Assembly (NCBI GenBank): GCA_002422365.1
Contig: DIUO01000015.1
Location: 1 to 64,000 of the forward strand
Length of the DNA stretch: 64,000 bases
Direction: 5' to 3'
DNA from: Proteobacteria bacterium UBA6156
GTDB taxonomy: Bacteria > Pseudomonadota > Alphaproteobacteria > UBA2136 > UBA6156
The translations under genes and the position numbers were made by a program. Every line of letters starts with the position of its first letter. The first letter of the stretch is position 1. Positions 53,256 through 63,859 of the stretch are shown one piece after another. The notes under the pieces were generated by a model. That model saw only the letters and a program-made list of their open reading frames with translations. It did no database searches and was not told where the DNA came from.

Positions 53256-54302
53256 ATGCGCACACGCCGCCTTGGAACCACCGACCTGATGGTAACCGAA
53301 ATTTGCCTGGGCACCATGACCTGGGGCACCCAGAACACCGAAGCCGAAGCCCATGACCAGATGAACTATGCGCTGGAGCAAGGCGTAACCTTTTGGGACA
53401 CCGCCGAGCTTTACCCCGTGAACCCGCCCACCGCCGAAACCTATGGCTTTACCGAGACCTATATTGGCAACTGGCTGAAGCAGAGTGGCAAGCGCGACCA
53501 ACTGGTGCTGGCCAGCAAGGTGGCGGGCCCGGGGCGGCCATATATTCGGGGTGGCAGCGGCTTCAGTAAGGCAGGAATTAACGATGCGCTGGATGGCAGC
53601 CTGAAGCGCCTGCAAACCGATTATGTAGACCTTTACCAGCTGCACTGGCCCAACCGGGGCAGCTACCACTTTGGCCAAACCTGGAGCTACCAACCCAGCC
53701 GCCAGCCCACCGCCCAGATTGAAGACGACATGCTGGAAACCTTGCGCACGCTGGCTGATGCGCAGAAGGCGGGGAAGATTCGGCACCTGGGCCTCTCAAA
53801 TGAAACCGCGTGGGGCGTATTGGAGTATGCCCGGCTGGCCGAGGCGCATGATTTGCCGAAGATGGTGAGTATTCAGAATGAATACAGCCTGATGTACCGC
53901 ACGCACGACCTGGATTTGGCCGAAGTGAGTGCGCGTGACGGCATAAGCCTGTTGCCCTACAGCCCGCTGGGTGCGGGGTGGCTGACCGGGAAATATTATG
54001 GTGGTGCCCGGCCGGAAAAAAGCCGTTTTAGCCTGCCCTATTACACCACCAGCCAGCGGCTGACGCCGCAGGCCCAAAAAGCGGCCGATGCCTATGTAGA
54101 CGTGGCGCGCAAGCACGGGCTGGACCCCGCCCAAATGGCGCTGGCCTGGACGCTGACCAAACCGTTTGTGGCCAGCACAATTATTGGTGCCACCAGCATG
54201 GAGCAGCTGAAAACCAACATTGGCGCTGCCGATGTGGTGCTGAGTGAGGCAGTGCTGGCCGACCTGCAGGCTGTGCGGCGGGATTGGCCGATGCCTTATT
54301 AA
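53256..54302 (+). CDS. Aldo/keto reductase
   Basis: A 348-residue NADPH-dependent oxidoreductase of the aldo/keto reductase family, Tas/YghZ-like. Catalytic residues are in FWDTAELYPVNPP (Asp, Tyr), the lysine in LVLASKVAGPG and the histidine in YQLHWPNRGSYHFG. The NADP-binding C-terminus AFVASTIIGATSMEQLKTNI-like text (PFVASTIIGATSMEQLKTNI) is present. I start at the ATG with an AGGAGAG ribosome site; the frame extends further but without similarity. The substrate is unknown. It sits alone on the plus strand between clpP and tig. Confidence 0.92.
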   Translation: MRTRRLGTTDLMVTEICLGTMTWGTQNTEAEAHDQMNYALEQGVTFWDTAELYPVNPPTAETYGFTETYIGNWLKQSGKRDQLVLASKVAGPGRPYIRGGSGFSKAGINDALDGSLKRLQTDYVDLYQLHWPNRGSYHFGQTWSYQPSRQPTAQIEDDMLETLRTLADAQKAGKIRHLGLSNETAWGVLEYARLAEAHDLPKMVSIQNEYSLMYRTHDLDLAEVSARDGISLLPYSPLGAGWLTGKYYGGARPEKSRFSLPYYTTSQRLTPQAQKAADAYVDVARKHGLDPAQMALAWTLTKPFVASTIIGATSMEQLKTNIGAADVVLSEAVLADLQAVRRDWPMPY

Positions 54303-54308
54303 GTGAAC

Positions 54309-54332
54309 AGGGGGCCTTTGGCCCTCTTTTTG
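54309..54332 (+). terminator. Aldo/keto reductase terminator
   Basis: AGGGGGCC / GGCCCT hairpin around TTT, followed by CTTTTT, just past the stop codon. Confidence 0.7.
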
Positions 54333-54334
54333 AT

Positions 54335-54366
54335 AAAAAAGGCCCCGTCATTTACGACGGGGCTTT
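54335..54366 (-). terminator. tig terminator
   Basis: GCCCCGTC / GACGGGGC around a 6-base loop, followed on the minus strand by TTTTTT, 34 bases past the tig stop. Confidence 0.85.
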
Positions 54367-54399
54367 CGACTATCGCCGCTTCTTATTTGTTGCATCAAC

Positions 54400-55749
54400 T
54401 TACTGAAGTTCGGCGAGGAGTTCGGAGGCGGGGATCTCTTTGGTGGTCACCTCGGCCTTTTCGATCAGCCAGCCGGTGACTTTGTCTTCCAGCACCGGGC
54501 CAGCCAGTTGCTGGCGGTTTTGGGGGTTGGCAAAGTATTGGCGGGCTTGCTCGGCCTGCGGGCCTGCGGCAGCGATTTGAGCCTGCACGGCGGCTTCGAT
54601 ATCCGCTTGGCTCACCTCAATTTTCTCTTGCTTGGCAATGGCGGCCAGAACCAGACCTAAGCGCACGCGGCGCTCAGCCAGGGGTTTGAGGCTGGCGATA
54701 GCTTCTTCTACGCTGTTGCCGAGGGCTTCGATCGGCATACGGCGTTGCTGGAGCTCTTGCAGTTGAGCGCGCCAGAGGGACTGGTGCTCGCTGCTGACCA
54801 GGCCTTGGGGCAGGTCGAAGTCTTTGTTGGCTTCTTCCAAAGCATCCAGCAGTTGGCGCTTGACGCGTTGCTCGGTGGCGGTGGTGAGGTCGCGCACGGC
54901 GCCCTGCTTGAGGATGTCTTTGAGTGCGGCGAGGTTATCGAAACCCAGTTGCTTCACGCTGTCGTCGGTCAGGGGCTCGTCTTTCGGGGCGGCAATGGCG
55001 TCCACCTTCAGTTTGAAGACGGAGGGCTGGCCTGCGAGTTCCTTCGCGTGGTAGTCGGCAGGGAAGGTGACCTTGACGTCGACTTCGTCGCCAGCCATGG
55101 CGCCGACCAGGGCGTCTTCAAAGCCGGGTATCAGTTGGCCGGAGCCGAGGATGATGCGGAAATCCTTCAGGTTGCCGCCGGGGAAGGCTTCTTCTTTGCC
55201 CTCTTGGGTAACATAGCCCTGGCCGGTGACGGTCAGTTGGTCTCCCATGGCGGCTTTGGCGCCCTTGTCCTTCGGCTCGAAGCTGGCCATCTGGCCTTCC
55301 AGGCGCTTGAGGGCGCTTTGGATGAGTTCGTCGGCGGGTTCGGCGGTTTCGCGCGTCAGCTTCAGGCCGGTGTAGCCTTTGGCGGTGACGTCTGGGTAAA
55401 TCTCAAATTCGGCGGTGAAGGTGAAGTCCTTCCCTTCGGCGGCGGCGAAGCCTTCGCCTTCGTTACCCGAATGCACGCGGGGCTGGTCTGCGATGCTCAG
55501 CTTGTTTTCGGCCAGGGCCTTGGGCAGGAATTGCTGGACGAGGTTTTGCGCGACATCGGCGGCGATTTGGCTGCCCATGCGCTCCTTCACCACCTTGGCG
55601 GGCACCTTGCCGGGGCGGAAACCGGCGATTTTGACCGTTTTGGTCATGGCGTTGATGCGGTTTTCCATGTGCTGAGAAACCTCGGCCGCAGGCACCGTAA
55701 CGCTGATGCTGCGGTTAAGGCCCTGGCCGTTGGTGACTTCGGTTTGCAT
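54400..55749 (-). CDS. tig: Trigger factor
   Basis: Trigger factor is the ribosome-bound chaperone that meets nascent chains. The N-terminal ribosome-binding domain has the signature GFRPGKVPAKVVKERMG. The FKBP-type PPIase domain follows (GDQLTVTGQGYV, LIPGFEDALVGAMAGDEVDV), and the long C-terminal helical chaperone domain is complete. At 449 residues the length is normal. It is read away from the clpP-clpX genes by its own terminator. Confidence 0.96.
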   Translation of the reverse strand: MQTEVTNGQGLNRSISVTVPAAEVSQHMENRINAMTKTVKIAGFRPGKVPAKVVKERMGSQIAADVAQNLVQQFLPKALAENKLSIADQPRVHSGNEGEGFAAAEGKDFTFTAEFEIYPDVTAKGYTGLKLTRETAEPADELIQSALKRLEGQMASFEPKDKGAKAAMGDQLTVTGQGYVTQEGKEEAFPGGNLKDFRIILGSGQLIPGFEDALVGAMAGDEVDVKVTFPADYHAKELAGQPSVFKLKVDAIAAPKDEPLTDDSVKQLGFDNLAALKDILKQGAVRDLTTATEQRVKRQLLDALEEANKDFDLPQGLVSSEHQSLWRAQLQELQQRRMPIEALGNSVEEAIASLKPLAERRVRLGLVLAAIAKQEKIEVSQADIEAAVQAQIAAAGPQAEQARQYFANPQNRQQLAGPVLEDKVTGWLIEKAEVTTKEIPASELLAELQ

Positions 55750-55841
55750 GTATGTCCCTTCCCCTACTTTTGAACTGAAACTTGGAAACTTTAGAATATT
55801 TTTAAATTAATGCAATACTTAATACATTTTGTATAAACATA

Positions 55842-55918
55842 TGGGGCGAGCGACGGGGATTGAACCCGCGACACCAGGATCCACAATCCTGTGCTCTACC
55901 AACTGAGCTACGCCCGCC
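55842..55918 (-). tRNA. tRNA-His (GTG)
   Basis: Complete cloverleaf on the minus strand: acceptor GCGGGCG / CGCTCGC with the extra 5' G (-1) typical of tRNA-His pairing with C73, anticodon loop TTGTGGA (GTG), T-loop TTCAATC and encoded CCA. Confidence 0.97.
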
Positions 55919-56039
55919 ACCGGTATGCAGGGGGTATTTGCCGCATGTTGGGCGTTTTGGCAAGACTTTGTTACCCAACATACCGAATTTTGGGCAACAG
56001 GATTGGCAGGCAACGCCTTTTGGCTTACAAACCCCCGGT

Positions 56040-56124
56040 GCGGATGTGGCGGAATTGGTAGACGCGCTGGGTTTAGGTCCCAGTATCTCACGATGTGTAG
56101 GTTCGAGTCCTATCATCCGCACCA
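56040..56124 (+). tRNA. tRNA-Leu (TAG)
   Basis: Plus-strand class II tRNA: acceptor GCGGATG / CATCCGC, anticodon loop TTTAGGT (TAG) on CTGGG / CCCAG, long variable arm, T-loop TTCGAGT and encoded CCA. It ends 25 bases ahead of the cation transporter gene. Confidence 0.97.
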
Positions 56125-56149
56125 ACATTATTATATTATAAGGCTTGGC

Positions 56150-56797
56150 ATGAGCGAACACCACCACCACGGCTGCGGGTGCGGCAGCAACCCGGCTTTT
56201 GACGGTATGGACCCGGCTTACATGCGTGTGCTGTGGGTGGTGATTGCCCTGAACGGCATTATGTTTGTGGCCGAGACGGCGGCGGGGCACCTTGCGGGGT
56301 CTCTGGCGCTGCAAGCCGACGCGCTGGACTTTCTGGGCGACACGCTGACCTATGGCCTGAGCTTGTATGTAATTGGCATGCCGCTGCGTACGCGGGCGAA
56401 AGCCGCTCTGTTGAAAGGTGTGAGCTTGGGGCTGATGGGCCTGTGGGTGCTGGGGAGCACGCTGTACCAGACCCTGGTGCTGAACACCCCCGCCGCCGAA
56501 GTGATGAGCGTAATGGCGGTGCTGGCCTTTGGTGCCAACCTGGCCAGTGTGCTGCTGCTGCGGCGGTATAAGGATGGGGATGCGAATGTGAGGTCGGTGT
56601 GGTTATGCTCGCGTAACGACATGCTGGGCAACGTGGGCGTGATGCTGGCGGCGCTGGGCGTGTGGGCGCTGGGTAATGCCTGGCCGGACTTGATTGTGGC
56701 GGCGATTATGGCGGGGCTGTTTTTAAGTTCTTCGGTAAGCATACTTAAGCAGGCATGGCGAGAGTACCGGACACAGGAGCAGATGACTGCAAAATAG
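56150..56797 (+). CDS. Cation diffusion facilitator-type transporter (short)
   Basis: A 215-residue membrane protein with the six-helix core of cation diffusion facilitators. The N-terminus is His-rich (MSEHHHHGCGCGSNP), suitable for metal capture. Metal-site acidic residues occur in the second helix (SLALQADALDFLGDTLTYG) and the fifth (LCSRNDMLGNVGVML), at the places of the usual HxxxD motifs, with variations. The C-terminal cytoplasmic dimer domain is absent. The frame extends upstream across tRNA-Leu; the ATG used here starts after it. Zinc or cobalt transport is likely, but the ion is unproven. Confidence 0.8.
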   Translation: MSEHHHHGCGCGSNPAFDGMDPAYMRVLWVVIALNGIMFVAETAAGHLAGSLALQADALDFLGDTLTYGLSLYVIGMPLRTRAKAALLKGVSLGLMGLWVLGSTLYQTLVLNTPAAEVMSVMAVLAFGANLASVLLLRRYKDGDANVRSVWLCSRNDMLGNVGVMLAALGVWALGNAWPDLIVAAIMAGLFLSSSVSILKQAWREYRTQEQMTAK

Positions 56798-56857
56798 GCG
56801 CAATGCCTTGTTGCTGAGGCTGTTTTACGCTTTTAATGGGTTAAGGGAGGAATTTTT

Positions 56858-57370
56858 ATGAAGATTGTTGTGGGGAGTTTGAACACTGCCAAAGTGAAGG
56901 CTGCCGAGCTGGGATGTGCAGCTTATTGGCCTGATGCCGAAGTGAGTGGAGCCGATGTGCCCAGCGGCGTGCCCGCTCAGCCGATTGGGCTTGAACAAAC
57001 CCGCGAAGGTGCCATAAACCGTGCCCGCGCTGCACACGCCCTGGGCGCCGACCTGGGGATTGGTTTGGAAGGCGGCGTGATGAAGATGAGCGGGGCTTGG
57101 ATCATGTTCGGGTTTGTGGCGATTACAGATGGCGAGAGTGAAGTGGCCGTGATGACCGCAGGCACCCCCCTGCCCCACGCCTGGGGCGAGGCCATGGCAA
57201 ATGGCGGCGAACTGCGCCCCCATGTGCTGGCCGCAGGGCTGCCCTATGACTATGCCAAAGGTGTGGTGGGGCTACTGACAAATAACAAAGTGACGCGCGA
57301 TGAAGGTTTTGGCAGTGCCATACGCACGGCGCTGGCGCCGTGGGTGAACCCTGCGGCTTTCGCAGCTTGA
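56858..57370 (+). CDS. yjjX: Inosine/xanthosine triphosphatase (YjjX family)
   Basis: A 170-residue housecleaning NTPase that removes non-canonical purine nucleotides. Family text is clear: MKIVVGSLNTAKVKAAE, VPSGVPAQPIGLEQTREGAI and LGIGLEGGVMKM, with the catalytic acidic residues included. A GGGAGGAA ribosome site is present. It lies 60 bases after the transporter, perhaps in the same transcript. A GC-rich hairpin with TTTT follows at about 57430. Confidence 0.9.
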   Translation: MKIVVGSLNTAKVKAAELGCAAYWPDAEVSGADVPSGVPAQPIGLEQTREGAINRARAAHALGADLGIGLEGGVMKMSGAWIMFGFVAITDGESEVAVMTAGTPLPHAWGEAMANGGELRPHVLAAGLPYDYAKGVVGLLTNNKVTRDEGFGSAIRTALAPWVNPAAFAA

Positions 57371-57827
57371 TTGATAGGATGATTGCCATGGCGCTATAGC
57401 CACAGGTGCTAGGCTAAAGCATGTAAGAGAGGCCCCGGTGGGGGCTTTTCGCTTGCCTCCGCTTGCGGGCTGCACCTAGCATGAGGGCGCTGGAAGAAGA
57501 AAATTCCGCAAGGAAAAAACCTTTGAAAAAGGGAAACCACAAAGGAAATACGACCAGCACACACGACTGACCGGAGAATAACATAAACGAATAAACCACC
57601 GGTGATGAGGTTTTGCTCTGCAAGAGGGAAACCGGAATATACGTAAACCCCCAAGAGCAAATAAAAAGGCTCTGGGGGTTTTTCTGGATTGCGCTCCGAA
57701 TATCCGCAGGGGTTAAAACCGCCCCCTGTGGCGTCGCCTCCTCCTCGTGTACTTTATATGTACACGTCGTCGTCAGCGCCATCCACACGATGACGGTTTT
57801 ACCCTCCTGCCCTGCCTCCCCTTACCC
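57371..57827. other. Noncoding region with strong hairpins; candidate small RNA
   Basis: No gene is supported in this 457-base gap between yjjX and ligA. It contains a probable yjjX terminator (GCCCC / GGGGC with TTTT, 57430-57450), then an A-rich stretch with the stem GGTTTTGCTCT / AGAGGGAAACC, and a strong plus-strand terminator at 57645-57683, which needs a transcript of its own. A GTGTAC / GTACAC hairpin follows. The A-rich unpaired text and hairpins resemble a structured RNA, but none of the known RNA signatures I tried (tmRNA, RNase P, SRP, 6S) fits. Confidence 0.4.
57645..57683 (+). terminator. Strong intrinsic terminator
   Basis: AAACCCCC-AGAGC pairs with GCTCT-GGGGGTTT (13 bp, one bulged A) around an A-rich 10-base loop, followed by TT. 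The preceding plus-strand transcript is unexplained. Confidence 0.75.
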
Positions 57828-59903
<2,076 letters not shown>

Positions 59904-59916
59904 TCATCGCATTCTT

Positions 59917-60045
59917 TTGAAAGTGCCTCCCGGCGGGGGTGGGCCCCGGATAGGAAGCGGGGCCCGGCAAGAATGGGGCCCCTACCCCATTTTTGCCACC
60001 CACTAACCTTCCGGGGTGACACCAACCCAACCCTTGGGAGGCAGA
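59917..60045. repeat. Dispersed structured intergenic repeat, copy 3
   Basis: The third copy, downstream of recN (minus) in the same orientation as the others. It has the outer pair GCCTCCC / GGGAGGC (different bases but still paired, compared with copy 1) and the hairpin GCAAGAATGGGG / CCCCATTTTTGC, where the end pairs also covary. Confidence 0.8.
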
Positions 60046-60059
60046 AGCTAAAGCATTCA

Positions 60060-61742
60060 TCAGGCTGCTTGCTGTTGGTGGGTGGCGGCTTCGGCCAGCA
60101 GGGCGCGGGCGGCTTCCCTCGCTTGGGGGGTGATGGCGTTGCCGGAGAGGAGGCGCGCGAGTTCTTCCTGCCGCTCGGCACTGCCCAGTGGGGTGAGCTG
60201 AGTAGTGGTGTGCCCGGCTTCGACCTGCTTGGCAATGCGATAGTGGGCATGGGCGGCGGCGGCCACCTGCGGGTGGTGCGTGATGGCCAGCGTTTGGTGG
60301 CGCAGGCCAATGCCGGCCATGGCGTGGCCCACGGCAGCGGCGGCGGCACCGGAGAGGCCGGTGTCGATTTCATCGAACACCACCGTTTGCGGGGCGAGGC
60401 CTTGGTAGAGCACCGATTTGATGGCGAGCATGAGGCGCGAGAGTTCGCCTCCCGAGGCCACCTTGGCGATGGGCTGGGCTGGGCTGCCGGGGTTGGCGGC
60501 AAGGTGGAGTTCGACCGCTTCTGCCCCCTGCCCGCTCCAGTTTTCTGGCGGCAGCGGCATAAGGGTAACGTGCAGGCGGGCGTTGGGCAGGTGCAGGGCT
60601 TTAAGCGCAACCTCCAGCTTGGGTTGCAGGTTGGTGGCAGCGGTTTGGCGGGCGGCGGTGAGGGCTTGGCAAGCGGATTCGAAACTGCTGCGGGTGGTGG
60701 CGGAGGCTTGGCGGAGAACTTCGACCTGTGCCTCGGTTTCGGCCAAATTAGTGGTTTGGGCGGCGAGGTGGGTGAGGACGGAAGGCAGCTCGGCGATGCT
60801 CACGTTATGCTTGCGGGCGGCGGCTTTGAGGGCGTGGAGGCGGTCGTCGATTGTTTCCAGGTTACCTTCTGCCTCTAGGCTACCTGCGGCGCGGGCGGTG
60901 TCGTGGGCGGCGTCGGTAAGCTCGGTTAAAGTGGCTTCCAGCCGCTCGGCCAGGGGGAGAAGGGAGGAGTCGAGCTGCGAAGCGTTGTGCAGGGCACGGC
61001 TGGCGCTGCGCAGGTGGCTGAGAGTGGCGCCTTCGGAGTTTAAGGCGTCGTCGGCCACGGTAAGGTGCTGCTGAAGCTGGGTGAAGTTGACCAGGCGCGC
61101 GCGCTGGGCTTGGAGGGTGTCTTCTTCTCCTGGCTGGTAGGCGAGCTTTTCCAGCTCGGTGTGCCAGGTGGCGAGGCGTTCGGCATCGGCGCGGGCTTGC
61201 TCGCACTGGGCTGCCAGAGTGGCGTGCTGCTTGTGGGCTTGCCGCCAGTTGTAGTGGGTTTGCTGAACGTTTTGAAGGGTGGAGACGTGGCCGCCGAGGT
61301 TGTCGAGCAACGTGCGCTGTGCGGCGGGGCTGAGCAGGGCTTGGGTGCCGTGTTGGGCGTGGATATCGACCAGCAAAGCGCCCACTTGCGCGAGCACGCT
61401 GGCGGGCACGGGCGTGCCGTTCAGCCAGGCTTTGGAGGACTCGGCCTTCAGCTGACGTCGGAGGATAAGCTCGTTATTTTCGAGCGTTACGCCTTGCTCT
61501 TCCAGCAATGCTTCCAGTTGCGGTGTGGGGCTGGGGCTGAAGGTTGCGGTGACTTCGGCCTGGGTTTCTCCGTGCCGGATGAGCGACATATCGGCCCGGT
61601 TGCCGAGGGCCAGACCGAGGGCGTCCATCAGCAGGCTTTTGCCTGCGCCGGTTTCTCCGGTAAGGGCGGTGAAGCCGGGGCCGAACTCGAGGTTCAGGCT
61701 GGAGATGAGCGCGATGTTGGCGATGGCGAGATGGGTGAGCAC
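60060..61742 (-). CDS. recN: DNA repair protein RecN
   Basis: RecN is an SMC-like ATPase acting in double-strand break repair. Walker A is TGETGAGKSLLMDALGLALG near the N-terminus. The long coiled-coil middle region is present and Walker B is TVVFDEIDTGLSG at the C-terminal part, with ITHHPQVAAAAHAHYRI following. The length of 560 is normal. It stands between bamD and ligA. Confidence 0.96.
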   Translation of the reverse strand: MLTHLAIANIALISSLNLEFGPGFTALTGETGAGKSLLMDALGLALGNRADMSLIRHGETQAEVTATFSPSPTPQLEALLEEQGVTLENNELILRRQLKAESSKAWLNGTPVPASVLAQVGALLVDIHAQHGTQALLSPAAQRTLLDNLGGHVSTLQNVQQTHYNWRQAHKQHATLAAQCEQARADAERLATWHTELEKLAYQPGEEDTLQAQRARLVNFTQLQQHLTVADDALNSEGATLSHLRSASRALHNASQLDSSLLPLAERLEATLTELTDAAHDTARAAGSLEAEGNLETIDDRLHALKAAARKHNVSIAELPSVLTHLAAQTTNLAETEAQVEVLRQASATTRSSFESACQALTAARQTAATNLQPKLEVALKALHLPNARLHVTLMPLPPENWSGQGAEAVELHLAANPGSPAQPIAKVASGGELSRLMLAIKSVLYQGLAPQTVVFDEIDTGLSGAAAAAVGHAMAGIGLRHQTLAITHHPQVAAAAHAHYRIAKQVEAGHTTTQLTPLGSAERQEELARLLSGNAITPQAREAARALLAEAATHQQQAA

Positions 61743-61794
61743 GGCCCCACCTTAGCAAAGTGTGTACGTGCCGCAAGGCGTTTGATGGGCGGAT

Positions 61795-61823
61795 GAGCAA
61801 AAAAGGGCCCGGTGAGGGCCCTT
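61795..61823 (-). terminator. bamD terminator
   Basis: AAGGGCCC / GGGCCCTT around a 5-base loop, followed on the minus strand by TTTTTG, 15 bases past the bamD stop. Confidence 0.85.
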
Positions 61824-61837
61824 GGAGGAGCGGTTTG

Positions 61838-62665
61838 TTAGAAGAGGTCTCCGAAGCCTTTGGAGAGGCGCTTGGCCCAGCTTTCTTTCTGCCCGGCGGG
61901 GGCGAGCTTGCGGGCGGTGAGGAGGTCGTAGGCGCGGGCGTACCACTCGGACCCCGGGTAGTTGTAACCGAGAATGGCGGCGGCGCGCACGGCTTCGTCA
62001 TCGACCCCCAGGGCCAGATAGCTTTCGGTCAGGCGGTACAAAGCCTCCGGCGTTTGGCTGGTGGTTTGGTATTGCTGCACCACGGTGCGGAAGCGGTTGA
62101 TGGCGGGCAGCCACATTTTTTGGGCCTGGTAGTAGCGGCCTACGGTCATTTCTTTGCCTGCCAAATGGTCGTAGCAGAGCGTGATTTTGAGGCGGGCATC
62201 GCGCGCGTAGGGGCTTTGCGGGAAGCGGTTGACCACTTCGTTAAAGGCATCCAGCGCCTTTTGGGTGGAGGACTGGTCGCGGTTGACGTCGGTCATCTGG
62301 TAATAATAATTCAGCCCCGCAAGGTAGTACATGTAGGCGAGGTCTTTATGGCCCGGGTGCATGCGGATAAAGCGCTCGATGGTGACGATGGACTCGGCGT
62401 GGTCGTCGTTCAGCATCTGGGCGTAGGCTGTCATTATTTGTCCGCGCGTGGCCCAGCCGCTGTAGGGGTATTGGCGCTCCAGTTCCTCAAACGCGTGCAC
62501 GGCCTGGGGGTAACGCTTTTGCTCCAGGGCTTCCATGCCGTTGTTGTAGAGTTCTCCTACCGTGCCGGTGAGTTCTCCCTGCGGTTTGGAGGTGGCACAG
62601 CCGGACAGAAGCACGACGGCGAGAAGGGCGGGAAATAATAGACTGGCGAGGACGTTCTTTTTCAT
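61838..62665 (-). CDS. bamD: Outer-membrane assembly lipoprotein BamD
   Basis: BamD is the essential lipoprotein of the BAM complex that folds outer-membrane proteins. The lipobox is VVLLSGC with acylated Cys23. The five TPR repeats are recognised in LYNNGMEALEQKRYPQAVHA, FEELERQYPYSGWATRGQIM and YYLAGLNYYYQMTDVNRDQS. The length of 275 residues is normal. It starts the bamD-recN-ligA series and is closed by a terminator before recN. Confidence 0.95.
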   Translation of the reverse strand: MKKNVLASLLFPALLAVVLLSGCATSKPQGELTGTVGELYNNGMEALEQKRYPQAVHAFEELERQYPYSGWATRGQIMTAYAQMLNDDHAESIVTIERFIRMHPGHKDLAYMYYLAGLNYYYQMTDVNRDQSSTQKALDAFNEVVNRFPQSPYARDARLKITLCYDHLAGKEMTVGRYYQAQKMWLPAINRFRTVVQQYQTTSQTPEALYRLTESYLALGVDDEAVRAAAILGYNYPGSEWYARAYDLLTARKLAPAGQKESWAKRLSKGFGDLF

Positions 62666-62747
62666 GCCGCTAGAGTGCCGCAGCGGGCCCCTGCTGACAA
62701 GGAGATTTTAAGGGCCTGCGGATTTGCCGCCAAGGCCCGGATAAGGC

Positions 62748-63527
62748 CTAGGAATAAAAGCGGTAACCGTTGCGGCCTGCTTTTTTGACGGCGTACATGG
62801 TTTCATCTGCCGCTTGGAGCAGGGCTTCGACCGTGGTGCCGTCTGTTGGGGCCATGGTGATGCCGATGCTGGCGCCCAGCTTGATGCGGAGGTCGTTCAG
62901 CCAGATGGGTTCGTTGATGAGGTCGATGATCTTTTTGGTGCGTTCTTCCACGTTCGCTTTGTCGGTGGCGCCGTAGAGCACGATGATGAATTCGTCTCCG
63001 CCCAGGCGGGCCACGGTGTCTTCGTCGCGCACGCAGGCTTTGAACAATTCGGCGACTTTTTTCAGCACGGCGTCGCCGGCTTCGTGGCCGTAGGTATCGT
63101 TCACGGGTTTAAACTTGTCGAGGTCGATATACAGCAGGGCCAGCGGTTGCTGGCGCTTGAAGGCGGTATCCAGCTTTTGCAGCACGCCACGGCGGTTGGC
63201 CAGGCCGGTCAGGGGGTCGGTATTGGCTTGCTGGGTGGCTTTGTCGGCCTTGGAAAGGCGGCCGATGGCGGCGGCAAGGTTGCCGAGTTCGTCGACGCGC
63301 TTGAGGTGCAGGCTGTCGGGGACGACGCCGCTTTCGATTTTCTCTACTGCGCGGCGAAGTTGGTCGATTGCGGCGGCATCTTGCCGCGAAAGCAGCGCCA
63401 CAAACCCCAGCACCCCCACCAGCATAATGAACGTACCCAGCAACGGGCCAATGGCAAAGGTAAGACCGGCACCCACCAGCAGGCTGGCGGTGACAGGAAT
63501 GATGTAGCGTTGCGAGAGAGTCTTCAT
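62748..63527 (-). CDS. Membrane-bound diguanylate cyclase
   Basis: The 259-residue protein makes cyclic di-GMP. Two N-terminal membrane helices (VTASLLVGAGLTFAIGPLL, IMLVGVLGFVALL) and a short HAMP-like linker precede a complete GGDEF domain. The active-site GGDEF is at residues 176-180, and the inhibitory I-site RxxD (Arg167-Asp170) is exactly five residues upstream, so product feedback is expected. There is no EAL domain and no sensor domain, so the input signal is unknown. It could act on the filament operon, but nothing in the sequence links them. Confidence 0.93.
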   Translation of the reverse strand: MKTLSQRYIIPVTASLLVGAGLTFAIGPLLGTFIMLVGVLGFVALLSRQDAAAIDQLRRAVEKIESGVVPDSLHLKRVDELGNLAAAIGRLSKADKATQQANTDPLTGLANRRGVLQKLDTAFKRQQPLALLYIDLDKFKPVNDTYGHEAGDAVLKKVAELFKACVRDEDTVARLGGDEFIIVLYGATDKANVEERTKKIIDLINEPIWLNDLRIKLGASIGITMAPTDGTTVEALLQAADETMYAVKKAGRNGYRFYS

Positions 63528-63587
63528 GGCAGGCAGTGTTGGGGTTTTCGCAGGGTGTGTCTAGTGTTTTTGCAACCGCAGGCAGCA

Positions 63588-63612
63588 AAAAAACCGGCCC
63601 AGAGGCCGGTTT
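63588..63612 (-). terminator. Terminator of the H1-like gene
   Basis: AAACCGGCC / GGCCGGTTT around CAGA, followed on the minus strand by TTTTT, 17 bases past the H1-like gene's stop. Confidence 0.85.
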
Positions 63613-63628
63613 AACAAGGAGCAGGTGC

Positions 63629-63859
63629 TTACGCAGCCTTCTTCTTGCTGGTGGTGCCGGAGCCGGTCACAACCGTGAGCTGAGCAGCAGGAGAGCTGCG
63701 GTGCGCGGTTTTGGGAGCGGACTTGGAAGCTACCTTTTTGGCCGGGGCTTTTTTGGGAGCAGCCTTTTTAGCCGGGGCCTTCTTCACTGCCTTTTTAGGG
63801 GCAGCCTTTTTCACGGTCGCCTTTTTGGCGGCCGTTTTTTTCTTCACAGCTGTAGCCAT
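63629..63859 (-). CDS. Histone H1-like Lys/Ala-rich protein
   Basis: From ATG 63859 this is a 76-residue basic protein built of KKA/KAP/AAPKKA repeats (VKKKTAAKKATVKKAAPKKA), with a short uncharged C-terminal segment (AAQLTVVTGSGTTSKKKAA). It resembles bacterial histone H1-like proteins that bind DNA non-specifically. An AGGAAAC ribosome site precedes this ATG. The frame continues upstream to another ATG at 63997 (46 more residues, with a plausible helix NLVRDIAAKIGLAFKG), and that longer form cannot be excluded because the window ends there. Confidence 0.7.
   Translation of the reverse strand: MATAVKKKTAAKKATVKKAAPKKAVKKAPAKKAAPKKAPAKKVASKSAPKTAHRSSPAAQLTVVTGSGTTSKKKAA

Noticed and set aside
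57595..57640. Hammerhead-like pattern TGATGAG ... GGAAACC
   Set aside because: The essential C before TGATGA is a G here and the flanking stems do not pair in the required order, so it is a coincidence.
57414..57788. 124-residue minus-strand frame between yjjX and ligA
   Set aside because: Composition is low-information (Phe/Ser/Leu runs), it crosses two strong hairpins including a terminator, and it has no convincing ribosome site.
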